Part shown: positions 10,623 through 22,851 of the stretch, one piece after another
Position numbering within the stretch: the stretch's first letter is position 1
How the letters are laid out: every line of letters begins with the position of its first letter
NCBI RefSeq assembly: GCF_032118995.1
Contig: NC_092665.1
Coordinates: 2,640,001 to 2,704,000, forward strand
From: Asterias amurensis
Taxonomy: Eukaryota; Echinodermata; Asteroidea; Forcipulatida; Asteriidae
Length of the DNA: 64,000 nucleotides
Direction: 5' to 3'
Program-made: the position numbers and the translations under genes
Notes under the pieces: model-generated
What the model was told of the DNA's origin: nothing
The model's database searches: none
The model's input: only the letters and a program-made list of their open reading frames with translations

Positions 10623-12371
10623 AACCTAGAAGATAAAACGTGTACCTTGTTTGACTGAGGTTGAAAAGTGTAAACCAAATAATGGTTGAAACTATTAAGG
10701 AGAAAAAAACGATTAGAATAACATTGTTTTCGGCCAAGCTTAGTTAAAAAAAAAGAGTTAATCGAAGCCTTCTCAACGTTTCAGACGGAAGATCTATATT
10801 TAGGGGACAATGTGCGAGTATACTCCGGAGGAGGTTTCTGCACAGTATAAGAAGATGATGAAGGCAAGTCCCAAGTTTAAAGCAAATAAGCTTTGAGTAC
10901 CGTACAAACCTGTCTTCTATCCCTTAAGACGATATTATGATGTCTTTCTTTGATTGAGAAAACTCGATTGTGTACATACCAAAGAAAGTATTCGGTTCGA
11001 CAGTCTATCCGCAGCACACACAAAATCGGTTCCTTTTATCTGCAAATTTATGGGCTTGTATACATTGTGAAGGTTCGAATTATAGCATTTTACCCTTGTT
11101 AACCTGCTGCAACCGTGTTGGTCATTATATACTCGTATGCAATTGTTATGGTATTTTCAGTTTGACCTAAAAGGTACCAGACTTCTCTGTCATTCTAGCC
11201 TCGGTTTGGATATGTTGACTTGAATGTACAAAGACAATGGATGACGTGCTTGAAGATATATTGCGGATAAAACTCGTGTGCGACAAGAAGAAACAACAAA
11301 CTCCAAGAAATAAACGGATTTGTGTTCTGCCAGAGAGAAAGATCAGCAACAAAATGTAAGATCTTTTACGAGACACACTATATCATTTTTTTCGAATACG
11401 TTTGCTATGTATAGCAAACATCTTAATGATGTCAGAAACGTAATCAAGATGTTGATCTCACATTTAAAAAAATACTAGCATTGGATTAAGCACACAATAT
11501 TGTACTAATTTGGGGCGAAATGTGGATATTAAAATATGATATGTACAAAGTGCAAGTTATGACGTCACCATAGAGGTTTTTTTAATTGGATTTTAAGTTA
11601 TGGCAGGAATTGGTAGATATTTGTTCAAATGCAAGCCCCCCCCCCCCCACACCACCACCCACTTCCCCTCCCCCTTTCCCCACGGCCCTCCCAGTCGTGG
11701 GTCGGTTTAATAAGTACTGGCAATTTGTGTAATAACTACAATCATCCCGAGGACATACAGTTTTCAAACGGAATCTGTTATTTATAATGTTTACGCTGCG
11801 ACTAGAGAGCAACTTTCGCGCTCAGGGTCAAAAACCATACACAATAATGATATAGATGTATTTCTAATAATAATAATATATACATTTACTCAGCAGTGCA
11901 ATGTAATGCTGATCGAGTCACACTTAAATTCTCGAAACATCTTCTTACAAAAATTCTCCCTTCCTTACAACAGATTGCTTACAAAGGCATTCTTGCACAG
12001 TGGACAATAACTTTATACAACATTTGGCATTAAAATGGTTCTCCGTGATCAAACGAGATCAAACTGGGCCCCTGTCTTTATCCGCAAGGATAGACAGGTA
12101 CCTGGGCCCAATTTCATAAAGCCTTTAAGCACAGACATTTGCTTAGCATGAAATTTCTCCCTTGATAAAAACAAGATTACCAACCAGATTTTAATTTGTT
12201 AAATTTTGCTTATACTGGCATTCAGCTGTTGTTTGCTTATCCTGAAAATCACGTTGAACTTTGGTTGGTAATCCTGTTTTTGTTAAGGAAGAAATTTCAT
12301 GCTAAGCAAATTTTTGTGCTTACAGGCTTGATGAAAATGGGCCCTGGTACTCGGGATGAAGTTCGTGAATC
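10623..12371. other. convergent intergenic region
   Basis: This lies between the 3' ends of the membrane-protein gene (+) and the EPTP/WSC gene (-). It holds a dispersed repeat copy near 11105-11245, a small open frame (11237-11359, about 40 residues) without family resemblance, a C-rich tract near 11638, and the family D MITE at 12104. An ag at 10784 followed by 18 in-frame codons (from MCEYTPEEVSAQ at 10810) is not convincing as an exon. Confidence 0.6.
12104..12347. mobile_element. MITE, gggcccaatttcataaagc family (family D)
   Basis: Inverted ends gggcccaatttcataaagcc and aggcttgatgaaaatgggccc, with internal gcttagcatgaaatttc / gaaatttcatgctaagc. Non-coding. It lies directly downstream of the stop codon of the minus-strand gene, so it may be in its 3'UTR. 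Confidence 0.85.
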
Positions 12372-15300
12372 CTAGTACCATTGATATATGTTAAACTCTG
12401 CCTCGCCATAATCACTTCCATTATTAGCGCTCCTCATGTTGGCTTGTGTCAGGTAAGTTTCCCCGTTCCTTTGGAAGACACTCCAGTCCATCGTGGCCTG
12501 GCCCTCTATAGACCAGTACAGGACGAAGATGCTTCCTTCCATGATATAGATCCTGTTCTGCACGGTGTAGTCGTCGTTACTGGACACGGTATGCTGAGTC
12601 CGAGATGCACCGATGATCAGGAACATCCGACCGTTTGCCTGTGTGTAGGGAAAAGAAGTGATTCAGGTAATGGAACAAAATTTGGACGCTAGGTGGCAGC
12701 AGACTTACCAGGTAAATCCATCGTTCCTGGTTATGTGTGCGTTTGTGCCCAGAACAACGCAAACAAGGGAAATTGTCCTGATAAAGTCTGCTGCCCTAGC
12801 GCGTTCCCAAGTGTCCAATTGGATATAATAACTCTTTAATTTGTATCCGTACTTCTTTTCTTCCCACATTGCACAAACCTTGAAAACCTCTACGTCCACA
12901 ATGCACTGTGTTTCTGGTATCTTCTGATGGGTCTGGAACTCTTCGTTCTCTCCGTTCCAGACGTAGGTCACCAAGTCGTGGTCGCAACTCGAGCCGTCCG
13001 TCTCTGGTGTCAGGACGAGGTAGTCCGATCCAGCGTGGTGGAAATGAGTCGCAGCGACGGTGGCAGTGGCGTCAGGGAGCGTCTGGAGTAACGTCCACGA
13101 GTGATCTGTGCAGGGCCAAAAATGCAACATTCTGATTAGTACAGATCGATCACCCTTGGGGACGAGTTTGATTTCATGATGATTCGTTGCTCTACCCCAG
13201 CGCCTAATCCAAATGTGCTGGGATGGGCTGGGCGTAAACGCATTGGACCATCACCCAACTGATCAAAACCATGTCACCTCTTCCTGATACTAAAATTTTG
13301 ACTTTCAATGTGTAAATCCATTGCAAATTGTACACAGTATTTCTTCCTCTTGTACTAAACAATATGAGCTCGATCGCAACATTCTTTTTACATTAGTTTT
13401 TTAAAAAATATCGTTTATCCATGTTTTATCATAATCTCATCAATCGTGTGCGAACATTGTGTTTTTAATTGTGCGCATTGCGGCGACCGTAGTGCAATCG
13501 CTCCCATCTTGCAGCGCTACGTCCTTAACAACATTTTGTACAAGCTCATCATCAGCCCATTCCAGCAGTCTGGGTTGAGACGTGGAGCGGAGCCAATATT
13601 GATTCAGACTTGGCATTGAAGTAGTCTGGCCCCTTCACTGGTTGATTACATAGTGGTATGACCTTATTGATAACACGGGGAAACAAACAAAATGGCCACA
13701 GTTTGATAAGCCGGTAGTACTGTTCTTCTGCACTACGAATCATTGCCAATGTCGCAGTGCTTTTCTATGGGAAACTTTTGTTTGTCTAACTCGATTCAAA
13801 AGAGGGAATCCTTCAAAAACATCAGAGACAATTTTTGAGGATGGTAATTTTGTTGATGTATAGAAAAAAATGCATACCAGTAAGATACACGGAGTTCCTC
13901 CAAGAGCCTCCGCATTGCTCGTTACTATTTCCGTTGCAGTTAGAGCTGCACTCCCCATCACTTCGCAGTCCGTATACATCGTAGTTCTCATCTCCACAGA
14001 AGCAATGAGACCCAGCTTGCAGCCCTGCGTACGGATGACCACGGAGTCGACAGTAGGTTACACAAGTCTCTATAGCCATAGTGCCTGGATTGTACAAGTC
14101 CGCTGACATTGCACGGTTCCCGTCATCCAGAAAGCAACCCATGTAAACATCTGTGTGAAGCATTGAAATATGGTGAGTTGTGGTTCAAATCTTGAGGATC
14201 TTTAAAAATGGCAAACCACTTGTTTGTATAGATCTTTAACCACATAATTATTTGAGTTGTGGTTCAAATCTTGTTTTTGTTTTTAAATGCCAACCCACCT
14301 TTTTGTATAGATCTTTTATCACATAATTGAGTTGTGGGTCAAATCTTGGGATCTTTAAAATGACAACCTTTTGTAGAGATATTTTATCACATAATGATGA
14401 CATGCTTGTGCTCAATTTCACCAAGCACCAACACTCAATCTTAAGATGAGATGTCAACATTATACCATAATGATTTGTATGTTAACTTTGATCACACTTT
14501 GATTAAAGATTAATTCGCGATCAGGGGTCGATTTCACAAAGAGTTGGGACTAGTCCTAACTTAGAACTAGTCCTAGGAGATATACGAATTGCATGGATAG
14601 TCCTAAGTTAGGACGAGTAACTGGTCCTAACTCGAGATAAGACTAGTCCTAACTCTTTGTGAAATCCACCCCAGCTCTTTATAAAATCGACCCCTTGATG
14701 TGTGTCATCTACCCGAGATGAATACAAGAATGGTAACATTCTTTATCTCATTTCATCCAACTATTGTCTCGAGAAGCAACTGTTCTACATTCATGACGTC
14801 GACATTCTGATATCTACAAGTCGATCAATGGCACTTCTAGAGCTCCCTATATCTCATCAAAAAATGCCTAGACTTGTAGACAAGTCGTTAAGGTTAGTCG
14901 CGATTATAGCGTTACGGTTCTATTTGTGACTCTCGCAGTTCTCGCGAGACGCTCGAGACTGCTGGTCCCGCGATACTTCTGCCGTCGCTTCTATGGCTTT
15001 ATATGGGGCAGTAGGTGGGAGCTAGGACTCTCGCGAGAGAGCAGCAGTTCCGCGAGAGTCGCGTGAGAGCCGTCACGCTATAATGGCTTGTCCAGAAGTC
15101 TAAAAGATACCATGCTTTTTATGAATGAATATGGATATCATAAACGTAATACTCACAACTAGTTTGCGATTGCTTCCACAGCTCTGGCTGGGCATTGTAT
15201 CCAGCACTGTCCCCATAGGAAAACGGCACCACCAAATACGACACCCCTGCGATCTCAAATAGAACAGGCGTCCCCGCTCCTTTGGTCCCAACGTTTTGCA

Positions 15301-18300
15301 CGTGGTAGAACTTGTCGTACTCGCTGTACCATTTGTAAATGGGGGAGTCCATATTGTAGTTGTCACCTCTGGAGTTTGAAATGAACATGTAGTTGGGGCC
15401 GGCAGTGGAAGATAAGAAGGTACTTGCCCAAGCTCCGTAGGTAGTCATCGTTTGGAAGGAGTCGAAGGTTCCTGCATCCGGGTAAAAGAATTATTGGTAA
15501 CGGCAAAAGTGTAAAGGTAAATGCACTGGGTCCAATTTCATGAAGCTGTTAAGCAGTAGAAATACTTAACAAATTTCCTGACTAAGCATGAAATGAATGG
15601 AGTACCAGTCGCAGCAATGGAAAGTATATGGTATAATTTGGCTGGTAACCTAATTGCCAAGCAAAACAGTTCTGTGCTTAGCAAAGTTTTGTGTGCTTGA
15701 AGGCTTTATGAAATTTGGCCCTGGTAATTGGCAACCTCTCGTTTGTGACTCGTGTTCATTTGGGAGAAAGAGACCATTCACTGTCAGTTTCACTAATAAT
15801 TATAACATTTATTCATTCAGCAGTTTCACTATACCGTTCGAGTAGATGTACACGATCGAATCGACGGTCCTTGACCCGCCAAATGTCTGGAAATTGGCGC
15901 CAAAGACAAAGAGCTTTTCACCAATCACCATGGGCGTTATTTGTTTGGCCATACTCAAGCCAATCAGATCCTGGTCGTACTCGTACGCGGCCGTTGATTC
16001 GTTGAATTTAAACACTCTGGTCGTGGCCTCAATTTCTGAACCGTTGTAGCTGCTGATGCTGCAAAGAGAAGTTTGTTGTTTATCTATAAATGCCGAATAT
16101 ATACCAGATTAAAGTGTGTCTATATAGCATAGGATGTCCTATATAAGCATTTTCAACCCAACACGTTCAAATATAGTTAGTAATTACTAGCATGATTGTG
16201 TACAGATAATGGAACACTTTGAAACGCTAGGTGGCGGTAGACTCCCAGTTAAACTTCCACTGTTTACATTGTTCTGAGCATGTGCAACCAAGATTAATAA
16301 GTTTGCTGTCACATAGTATCCAATGGTTGCCCAATTGTCAAAAGTCTGCTGCGTTCAAACTTCCCATAGTGTTCAAAAGTCAAATTTTCGATTGAACAGA
16401 GTCAAACTTTCACAGGTTCAATTTTTCTTCATATAGACCTATTAAACCTAGATCTAGCTTTCAATACGACCAGACTGAATACGATGTCATCATTTGTACA
16501 TACATTAATTAAAATTTTTGTATGTACAAATGATGAGAGTAAAACTTACTAGCCACCAACGATGAGAAAGTGCTCATTGTTGAAGGTGAATCCCGTGCTA
16601 CCTTGGGATGGAGAGCCCTCTAGCGTTTGCACGAGTACAGGCTCGTCCTCACGTGCTGCGAGAAAAGGCGGGGAAAAAAATTACGAAGTTATCTAAAGGG
16701 CATCTTAGACTTAACGTACATGTTCACACTAGACCTTATGCATTGACGTCATCCAGCGGCCATCTTAGTGGAAAAACGGTGACGAAACAATCGAATCGCA
16801 CAAATTTGTACGCGCGGCGCACAGGATTGGCCAATGAACAACCTCCTTTTGACCTCTAGGTGAGGGCGCCCTACTGAAATGACGTCATATGCATAAGGTC
16901 TATAGTTTCGTGACTCTTCCCCAAATCGCAAATTTGACACAAGTAACTAAAAAAAAACATGATAAAATTCCGTGTCCTTGTCCCAAGTTGCAAGAGATGA
17001 CGCAAGTCACTTAGCCAACAAACTGCAACAGGTTCGTTGTGTGGACATTCCTTTGTTGTTTGGTACACTTTAATAAGGGAAATCATATTCGTCAACACTA
17101 TAAAAAGCACTGTGTTGACGTGTCCAAGTCCCCCATTGTGTTTCAAGTCCCTTTGTGGACTTGTTTTAATCTCACGTGTAGGATTTAAACGTACCAAACT
17201 GGCAGCGGTCCCCGCGGTAGTTTTCCGCACATGCGCAATAGAACCCTTCATCGGAGCAATCGGATTTGCACGATCCGCCATTTTGACATGTTCTCTTGTA
17301 GTTGTTGACACAGCCCCCGAGATACTCCTAATGTGTAACAACAAAAATTAACCAAAATATAATTATACACAGTTCTTAAAGCTGCTTAAGCAAAAATATT
17401 GCTTAACAAGTTGTTGCTAAGCAGCAAATGAGCAGGACACCAGTCACAAAGTGTATATGTGATGTGTTGGTTTGGCTGGTAACCTAATATCATGGTAAGC
17501 TTATAGTGCTTGGCTTCTTTTTGTGTGTGTTTTTAAGCAGTTGTATGACATTTGGGCACGTTCAATGAAACACATTATAATGTTACCGACTGATTTATGT
17601 TTGCCGTTAGAACATAATATTGTGATTATTCGAAGCACATGAGGGTTCCGTAATCGCAATAGAATTGCATTTGAAATATTGCTTGACGACACAACGTAAA
17701 GTAAAATCCTTAATAATGTCAGAAACAAATTATAGATTTATATTATATATTTTCAGCTCAAAATGTTGAATTTATTCTGTCAAACTTACAGTTCTATCGA
17801 TGTGTTTGTCCACCATCTCATAATACAAATCGTCCGTCTCTGCTGCATGCTGGAACTCCAGCCCGGTGGAGCTGTCATGAGGATGCAATGAACAGAACTC
17901 GGACATCTTCGAATACTGTAATCAAAACCATATTAATGGTATCTTAATGTCTCTCTTAAAGACCCTAATGCATTAATTAAGAAGGTACGTAGTCTCACCT
18001 TGCCTGGTAGATATGACGTCATTGACCGCCATCTTTGATGTCACACGTGCACGTGTTTACGCGCTGCGCACAACTCTCAAGCAATGACAGCCTTTGATAT
18101 AATTTATACGTACACACATTTTCATCAACTGTGGCAGCCATAGAATGCAATGGGTCCATCACTTTTAGAGACAAATGAATTGGTATTTTAGACCATTATA
18201 CTGCCTTTAACAGCTAGCTCACTCTAAAAAAAAACTCCCGGGTCAGACATTCGGGTCTCTGCTGAGGCAAGGAGAGACCCATTGCATGCTGAGTCGGGCT

Positions 18301-18613
18301 GACTATAGTTAATTTTGACTCTCTTTCCAATTCCCTTTTGATACCACCTAGATCAGATTAATGATATTACTGTGAACGATAAGCAGCCATCGCTTCGCCG
18401 ACACAGTCGAGCGCAGTCGGCCACCGAGGAGTTTGTGATGTCCTGTCCGTCGGTCAAAAACAGCGACATCGACACACTTGGAGTGCTGAAGAATTCAATC
18501 GACTGCTCGTAGCAAGCTACCTCCGCAAAGGACGAGGGGACGAGGTTGATAATTAGGGCGAGGACGAGGAGCGATGTTGCCCCTCTTCCGGGAAAGTGTC
18601 CACCAACCATCAT
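12372..18613 (-). CDS. secreted PAN/EGF/EPTP protein with an inserted WSC domain, 637 residues
   Basis: Nine exons read in one frame (5' to 3'): 18613-18371, 17915-17790, 17327-17195, 16655-16550, 16058-15835, 15471-15157, 14150-13878, 13105-12879, 12638-12372. Domains: signal peptide 1-30 (core TSLLVLALIINLV, cleavage near SSFA/EV); PAN/apple-like region about 33-105 with CARLCRRSDGCLSF; EGF-like domain about 126-168 with TCQNGGSC and FYCACAENYRGDRC; four EPTP (EAR) repeats about 172-380; WSC domain 383-474 (start YMGCFLDDGNRAM, HCFCGDENYD, SNCNGN, EQCGG); three more EPTP repeats 474-637. EPTP repeats build seven-blade propellers in LGI and TSPEAR proteins, and WSC is a putative carbohydrate-binding module, so an extracellular adhesion or matrix role is likely but inferred. 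Exon 8 could read past its donor at 12878 into the intron, but joining there matches the next EPTP repeat. Confidence 0.88.
12671..12808. mobile_element. MITE, ggaacaa..gctaggtggcagcagact family (family I)
   Basis: Inverted ends (gctaggtggcagcagactt / aagtctgctgccctagc). It makes up more than half of the 240-bp last intron of the EPTP/WSC gene. A second copy lies at 16206-16390. Confidence 0.75.
14522..14695. mobile_element. MITE, CAGGGGTCGATTTCACAAAG family (family F)
   Basis: Palindromic element with ends caggggtcgatttcacaaag and ctttgtgaaatccacccc and internal ggactagtcc repeats. The right end carries an extra copy of the terminal segment (ataaaatcgacccctt). It lies in an intron of the EPTP/WSC gene. 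Confidence 0.85.
14865..15106. mobile_element. CpG-rich MITE with two TCTCGCGAGA motifs
   Basis: Inverted ends (agacttgtagacaagtcg ... cttgtccagaagtct; ttatagcgttacgg / ccgtcacgctataa) enclose a CpG-dense core. TCTCGCGAGA occurs at 14940-14949 and 15029-15038, with cgcgagag blocks around it. It lies in the intron between exons 6 and 7 of the EPTP/WSC gene. The motif is known in vertebrates as a strong promoter element bound by BANP. Confidence 0.75.
15527..15722. mobile_element. MITE, family D
   Basis: Ends gggtccaatttcatgaagctg and gctttatgaaatttggccc with internal tgcttagcaaag. It lies in the intron between exons 5 and 6 of the EPTP/WSC gene. Confidence 0.75.
16206..16390. mobile_element. 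MITE, family I
   Basis: Shares gaaacgctaggtggcggtag and aaaagtctgctgcg blocks with the copy at 12671. Located in an intron of the same gene. Confidence 0.65.
16730..16902. mobile_element. MITE, TA-GACCTTATGCATTGACG family (family G relative)
   Basis: Terminal inverted repeats GACCTTATGCATTGACGTCA and tgacgtcatatgcataaggtc, flanked by TA on both sides. A CRE-like tgacgtca lies in each arm. It sits in the intron between exons 3 and 4 of the EPTP/WSC gene. Confidence 0.8.
17376..17530. mobile_element. MITE fragment, family D
   Basis: Order aaagctgcttaagc, ggacaccagtcacaaagtg, ggctggtaacctaa, gtgcttggcttctttttg, as in other family D copies. The outer right end is lost or diverged. Confidence 0.55.
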
Positions 18614-18944
18614 GTCGATTGTCTGCGCTGAAAACGAAATAGCCCGAACATAAAAACAAATATAAATTTATACAGTCTATAAGAAAAGTTGTGTCATTCA
18701 AATATTCTGGGTCTGTGTAGGTCATTTATTAAATAAATAGCCTTTTCGTAATATTTGCACATTTTTCCTTGTCAGTTGTTGTATTCCTTTTGCTTCGTTG
18801 ACATTCATTATTTGTAAAATAAATATTGATTTGTATTGTGTATTCCTATCCTGTTTCATGATCGCTATCATAATTCTTATTTGGCTATTACAAATATTCC
18901 CACCGGAAACAGCCGTTGTTTACACACTGGCGGCACATTTAAAG

Positions 18945-19023
18945 ATGGCGGCCTCCAGTGAGAAGTTGCAGTGTGAAAACTTGCAAGCAAAACGTGCGTT
19001 TCTCTTTGGAATGCCAACGGAAG
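18945..19023 (+). other. possible first coding exon of an unknown plus-strand gene
   Basis: ATG in strong context (aaagATGGCGG) opens MAASSEKLQCENLQAKRAFL and runs 26 codons to a gtaatg donor after CCAACGGAAG. About 200 bp on, a second ATG (19224) runs 14 codons to a gtaagt donor at 19268. The stretch is richer in CpG than its surroundings, as start-site regions often are. No downstream exon is recognised before 25 kb on this strand, so this may be a non-coding or spurious signal. It is antisense to an intron of the EPTP/WSC gene. Confidence 0.25.
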
Positions 19024-21106
19024 GTAATGAAAACAACAGTAATTTTGGTTGGGGGAATACACTGCGAATTATGCAGTTAAGAAAGCAGTTATTTTCGTGC
19101 AAGAAGTGAGAACACCGAGACCTCAAATTGGGACCAACGGATGCCGAATAATGTCAACGACACTCGGTAGCGTCTTACCAGTGATGCGCGCTTCACCGGT
19201 AGAGAGACAGTAGCACCCGAGTTATGAGCTCAAGACACCCACAACAACCATTGGAACAGGCATTATGTAAGTGAACCAAACTGTGCTGCAAGTTAAAAAC
19301 AAGTGTATTTACTTTGCAACTAATGAGGGTAACATTGTTTCAGTTAATTAATACACATCCATGATCCTTGCATTGTGTTGAGTTGTGGTATGAAAACGTT
19401 TGTACTTCGCTGTTCAAATTCAGTGACAGGCAGGACACTCCAACACACTTTTTATGACTTGAGATTAACGTATACCGAAAGGTGTTTTGATCATGTTTTA
19501 TGGCTAGGCATTATGTCTGGGCTATAATTGTTCGCATTTTTGTCAATTTGACGAACATAAAGAAGACCAGAAAGATTTTGGTTGACAGATGTGCGAAATG
19601 TTTTTAGGGGAGACCGTGATACTAGTGCACTGTGTATTTAGTAGCCGTAACAGAACTTTTTCAAAGTGCAATATGTTTGCATACACAAAAAGACATGCAC
19701 CGTAGCCTTTTATGACTGAATGACTAATGCACCTGTTCTCATTGAATTATTTTAAAGAATAGAATAATCATAAAAATTGTAAATAACAGAAGTCATGTAA
19801 TTTTAATTATTACATGACAATAACTATTATTTCAGTAAAATGTCACAAAGGCAACAGAGACGAGTTGCACATTGCTAATGCCTCTCTAGTATTCCAAGTG
19901 ATTTGTAGTTTCTCATAGATGATAGGCACTCTTTATTTTATATACAAAAGAAAGCTGCTTTGCCCCCTAGAACAAAGGATAATTTAGTCGATAAGACACA
20001 GCAAAAATATGTTAACGCTTAAATTGTCTTCAGCTCGTCTTCAGGAGAAATGAGAAATTAAACAATGAAATATCAGCAACCGATTGCACATCGGTATACG
20101 CGCAATGTTTATAGCTTTGGCTTAGTGCGCCATCTGTGATCTTTGTCAAGCGACAATTTACGTCGCAATAATGTATTTCACTTTCGGCAATAAATCACCG
20201 AAAATTAATAACCAGTAAAGGGAATTCTTGGTCTTTGTTTCCGAATACGGGGCGGTGGTGGCGGTGTGCAACTCTATAATGAGGGAATAACTATTGTTTA
20301 ATCTGATGTGATGATAATGATAACTTTGTATTGTGTGCATACTGGTAATTATATGTGTACATTCTAACGTCAGTATGACTGAAACAACAGATAAACACGA
20401 TATTGATAAAATGGTGTTCATTCACAATGGAATTAAATATAGGGCTTTTCACATCCCGACACCTGGATTTTGTGACGCATTTCAATGTTCCGTCATGCCG
20501 ACCGAGTCTTTGCTTGGCGAGTGATTTGAGATTTGTTTTATACTTTTATAGTTTTAAGTTACTATTAGTTTTCGCGGCAGGAGATGCAGGAAATTGCACA
20601 TAATTGACTTTGCTTCGAATTCAAGTATAAATTGCGGAGATAATTAAACAGTCATTTTTTGCCGATCTCTAAAAATACACGAGACTGCATCTTGTAAGTG
20701 GCGCGTTATCGCTCTCGCACGCCCAACTGCAGCATGCCTGTCTGCTGCGCCTGGGTGGTGGGTGGGTTTCAGGCCGGGATGGGTGTAACGGTGCGAGTAA
20801 TTATAACATACATTTTTGTTACACCGAAGGTTTACCGGCGTCGAAATTTAAGAGAAATTTCCACGAGCAACCGTACTGATTTCCTACATACCTCAGAAAT
20901 TTAAGTAGATATAATAGATAGAATAGAATTATGTATTGTCTACGTTAAAAAACATAAAAATCCACTGACCAAAATACAAGAATACACAATCAATACCAAA
21001 ACTATATAAATTACAAAATAAGTTAGGTTAGAAATACAAAGTAACAAAAGACCCGCACACTAAAAAAGAATGCAACTTGTAGACTGAATATCAAACTGTT
21101 ACTTAC

Positions 21107-21206
21107 CGAAATAATGGACCAATACACCTTCCCTCCTTGCGGAGAAACTGACTGTTTTCCCGAGACGAACAGCAGATGATTTGCTATATTTGTCCGACAA
21201 CGGCAT
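21107..21206 (-). other. likely upstream exon of the EPTP/WSC gene (5'UTR or N-terminal extension)
   Basis: A strong donor (TTTCG/gtaagt) ends at 21107 on the minus strand. An acceptor (cgttttcag) stands 14 bases before the ATG pair at 18613. Joining the two keeps an open frame from ATG 21206 (MPLSDKYSKSSAVRLG...) straight into the signal peptide. Another ATG upstream, in a different frame, would act as a short upstream ORF. The exon may therefore be untranslated or may add about 35 residues. Confidence 0.45.
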
Positions 21207-22851
21207 TTATTATTCATGTTGTACAAGACTGACAAATACATTTAACTATCTTTGCGCAGGAACATAGTTTCTTGTGCATTTGTATTGCGATTAGATTGTA
21301 CGAGGTATTGACCAGGCTATGAGCAAGTCCTGTAATCGATTATGTGCACAGTTTGCATGGTATCGATTAGAAACTATGAGTGCTGCCCGCACACAACAAA
21401 AGAAGACGTTCGAAAACAACTTCACTTGCGGAATAGTCCTAGCCTCTTAAATAAATTCACCATATAATGAACCGCTGCTAGAAAAAAAATTCAACTGGGT
21501 CACTCAGGAACAACCAACTATTTATACGCTTAGAGTAGAAGGATTTTGAGCTCAAAGAGGGCGTTATCATCATATTCTTTGTCACAATAATGCGCCGTTA
21601 GTTTTATCAATTCCAAGTACACCAATTATTGACTATTTGTTTTGAAAGTAAAGGTTTTTTTTGTGGACGGGGACGTTCGTCACACGTTTCCACTCATCTG
21701 AAACTTGTCCTTATTGGGAGATACGACTTGTTTCGCTTAATTAATAGAAATGTTGCAGATGGTACAGAAATACCCGTCCGGTGTGTGGCAATATTCTGTC
21801 CCCCGGATACCCCCCCCCCCCCAACCTCCCCCACAGACACTTCTGATAGCGCCCTCTCTTGAAAAACTCACCGAGCTTTTGAATTTTCCAAAACTAGTTA
21901 TCTGAACTATACGCCAAATGATTGGAACACAAGTCGGAAGATTTTCCCTCCCAAAATGCCCACCACATGAGCCCCAAAACAAACTACTTCAATTAGTAAC
22001 TGTTCTTGAATGTAAACAAATTATAATGCATTATCTTTTTAAGTAGTAATGGCCAAGCATGTAAACTTTTTCTAAAAAAAATAATTGTTATGCAGTCTTT
22101 GAGGACAAAAGTTATATTTATACGGCAGTACATTTTATTGTCATAACTTGTATTTAATAATTTCAATTCAAAAAGCAATCACCACACAAATTTATAAATA
22201 TTCAAAAAAAAAAATGTAAATGTTCAGGTAAAAATAAAGGTTTTTTAAAGAGCTATAACGGGCCTCATTACACTCAAATAAACTAACGGAGATTTGCAGA
22301 ACTAAACAAGCTGTAGGCCTACCTCGAGGTCACTAGATGTTGAACCCCAGATACCAGAATAAACCGTATTTTGTGCACTCCTCCCGAAAACTAAATGTAC
22401 GTTAAAACAAAACTTTAATAATGTATAGGTTAAACCTGTACTTTTTGACCAACAAATACATATAAATAAAATACCTATATCAAAAATCAAATAATTGCAT
22501 TTAAATCTTATAATTTTTTCCCTGCATAATTTTTTTTTTAATGTTTAATGGTTTAATGTAATATATGGCTGTTGCTATGGGCCAGGCACTATGTGACTAT
22601 AATGTGAATTCATGAATGTTGTTTGTGGATCCGAAATCATTATAAAACTACTCATCCTTTCACCAGTGGGTGTGTTTACATTGAACTATAACTGGGTAAT
22701 TAAACTTGAGCAGTTAATCTGTCGAGGAAGACAGCAGCCCTTCTGGTTTGTGCATGATCCAATTAAGTTCTCAGTTTGGAAAAGGAATTACATAAAGATA
22801 ACAGGTGTGAGTTGGCAGATACAAAGGATGTTTTTATTCTAACATCTTTCT

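Noticed and set aside
10785-10900. Possible alternative last exon of the 402-residue gene after an ag at 10784
   Set aside because: The in-frame product is a short Arg-rich tail and a second frame gives another small peptide; neither is better than the exon ending at 10234.
12705-12878. Extension of EPTP/WSC exon 8 to the gtaagt donor near 12710
   Set aside because: That donor gives the wrong phase for the last exon; the donor after 12879 restores a normal EPTP repeat. It could still be a rare isoform.
20375-20524. 49-residue open frame beginning MTETTDKHDIDKMVF
   Set aside because: No family resemblance and no clear splice partners or coding bias; kept only as a remote possibility for the 18.9-kb exons.
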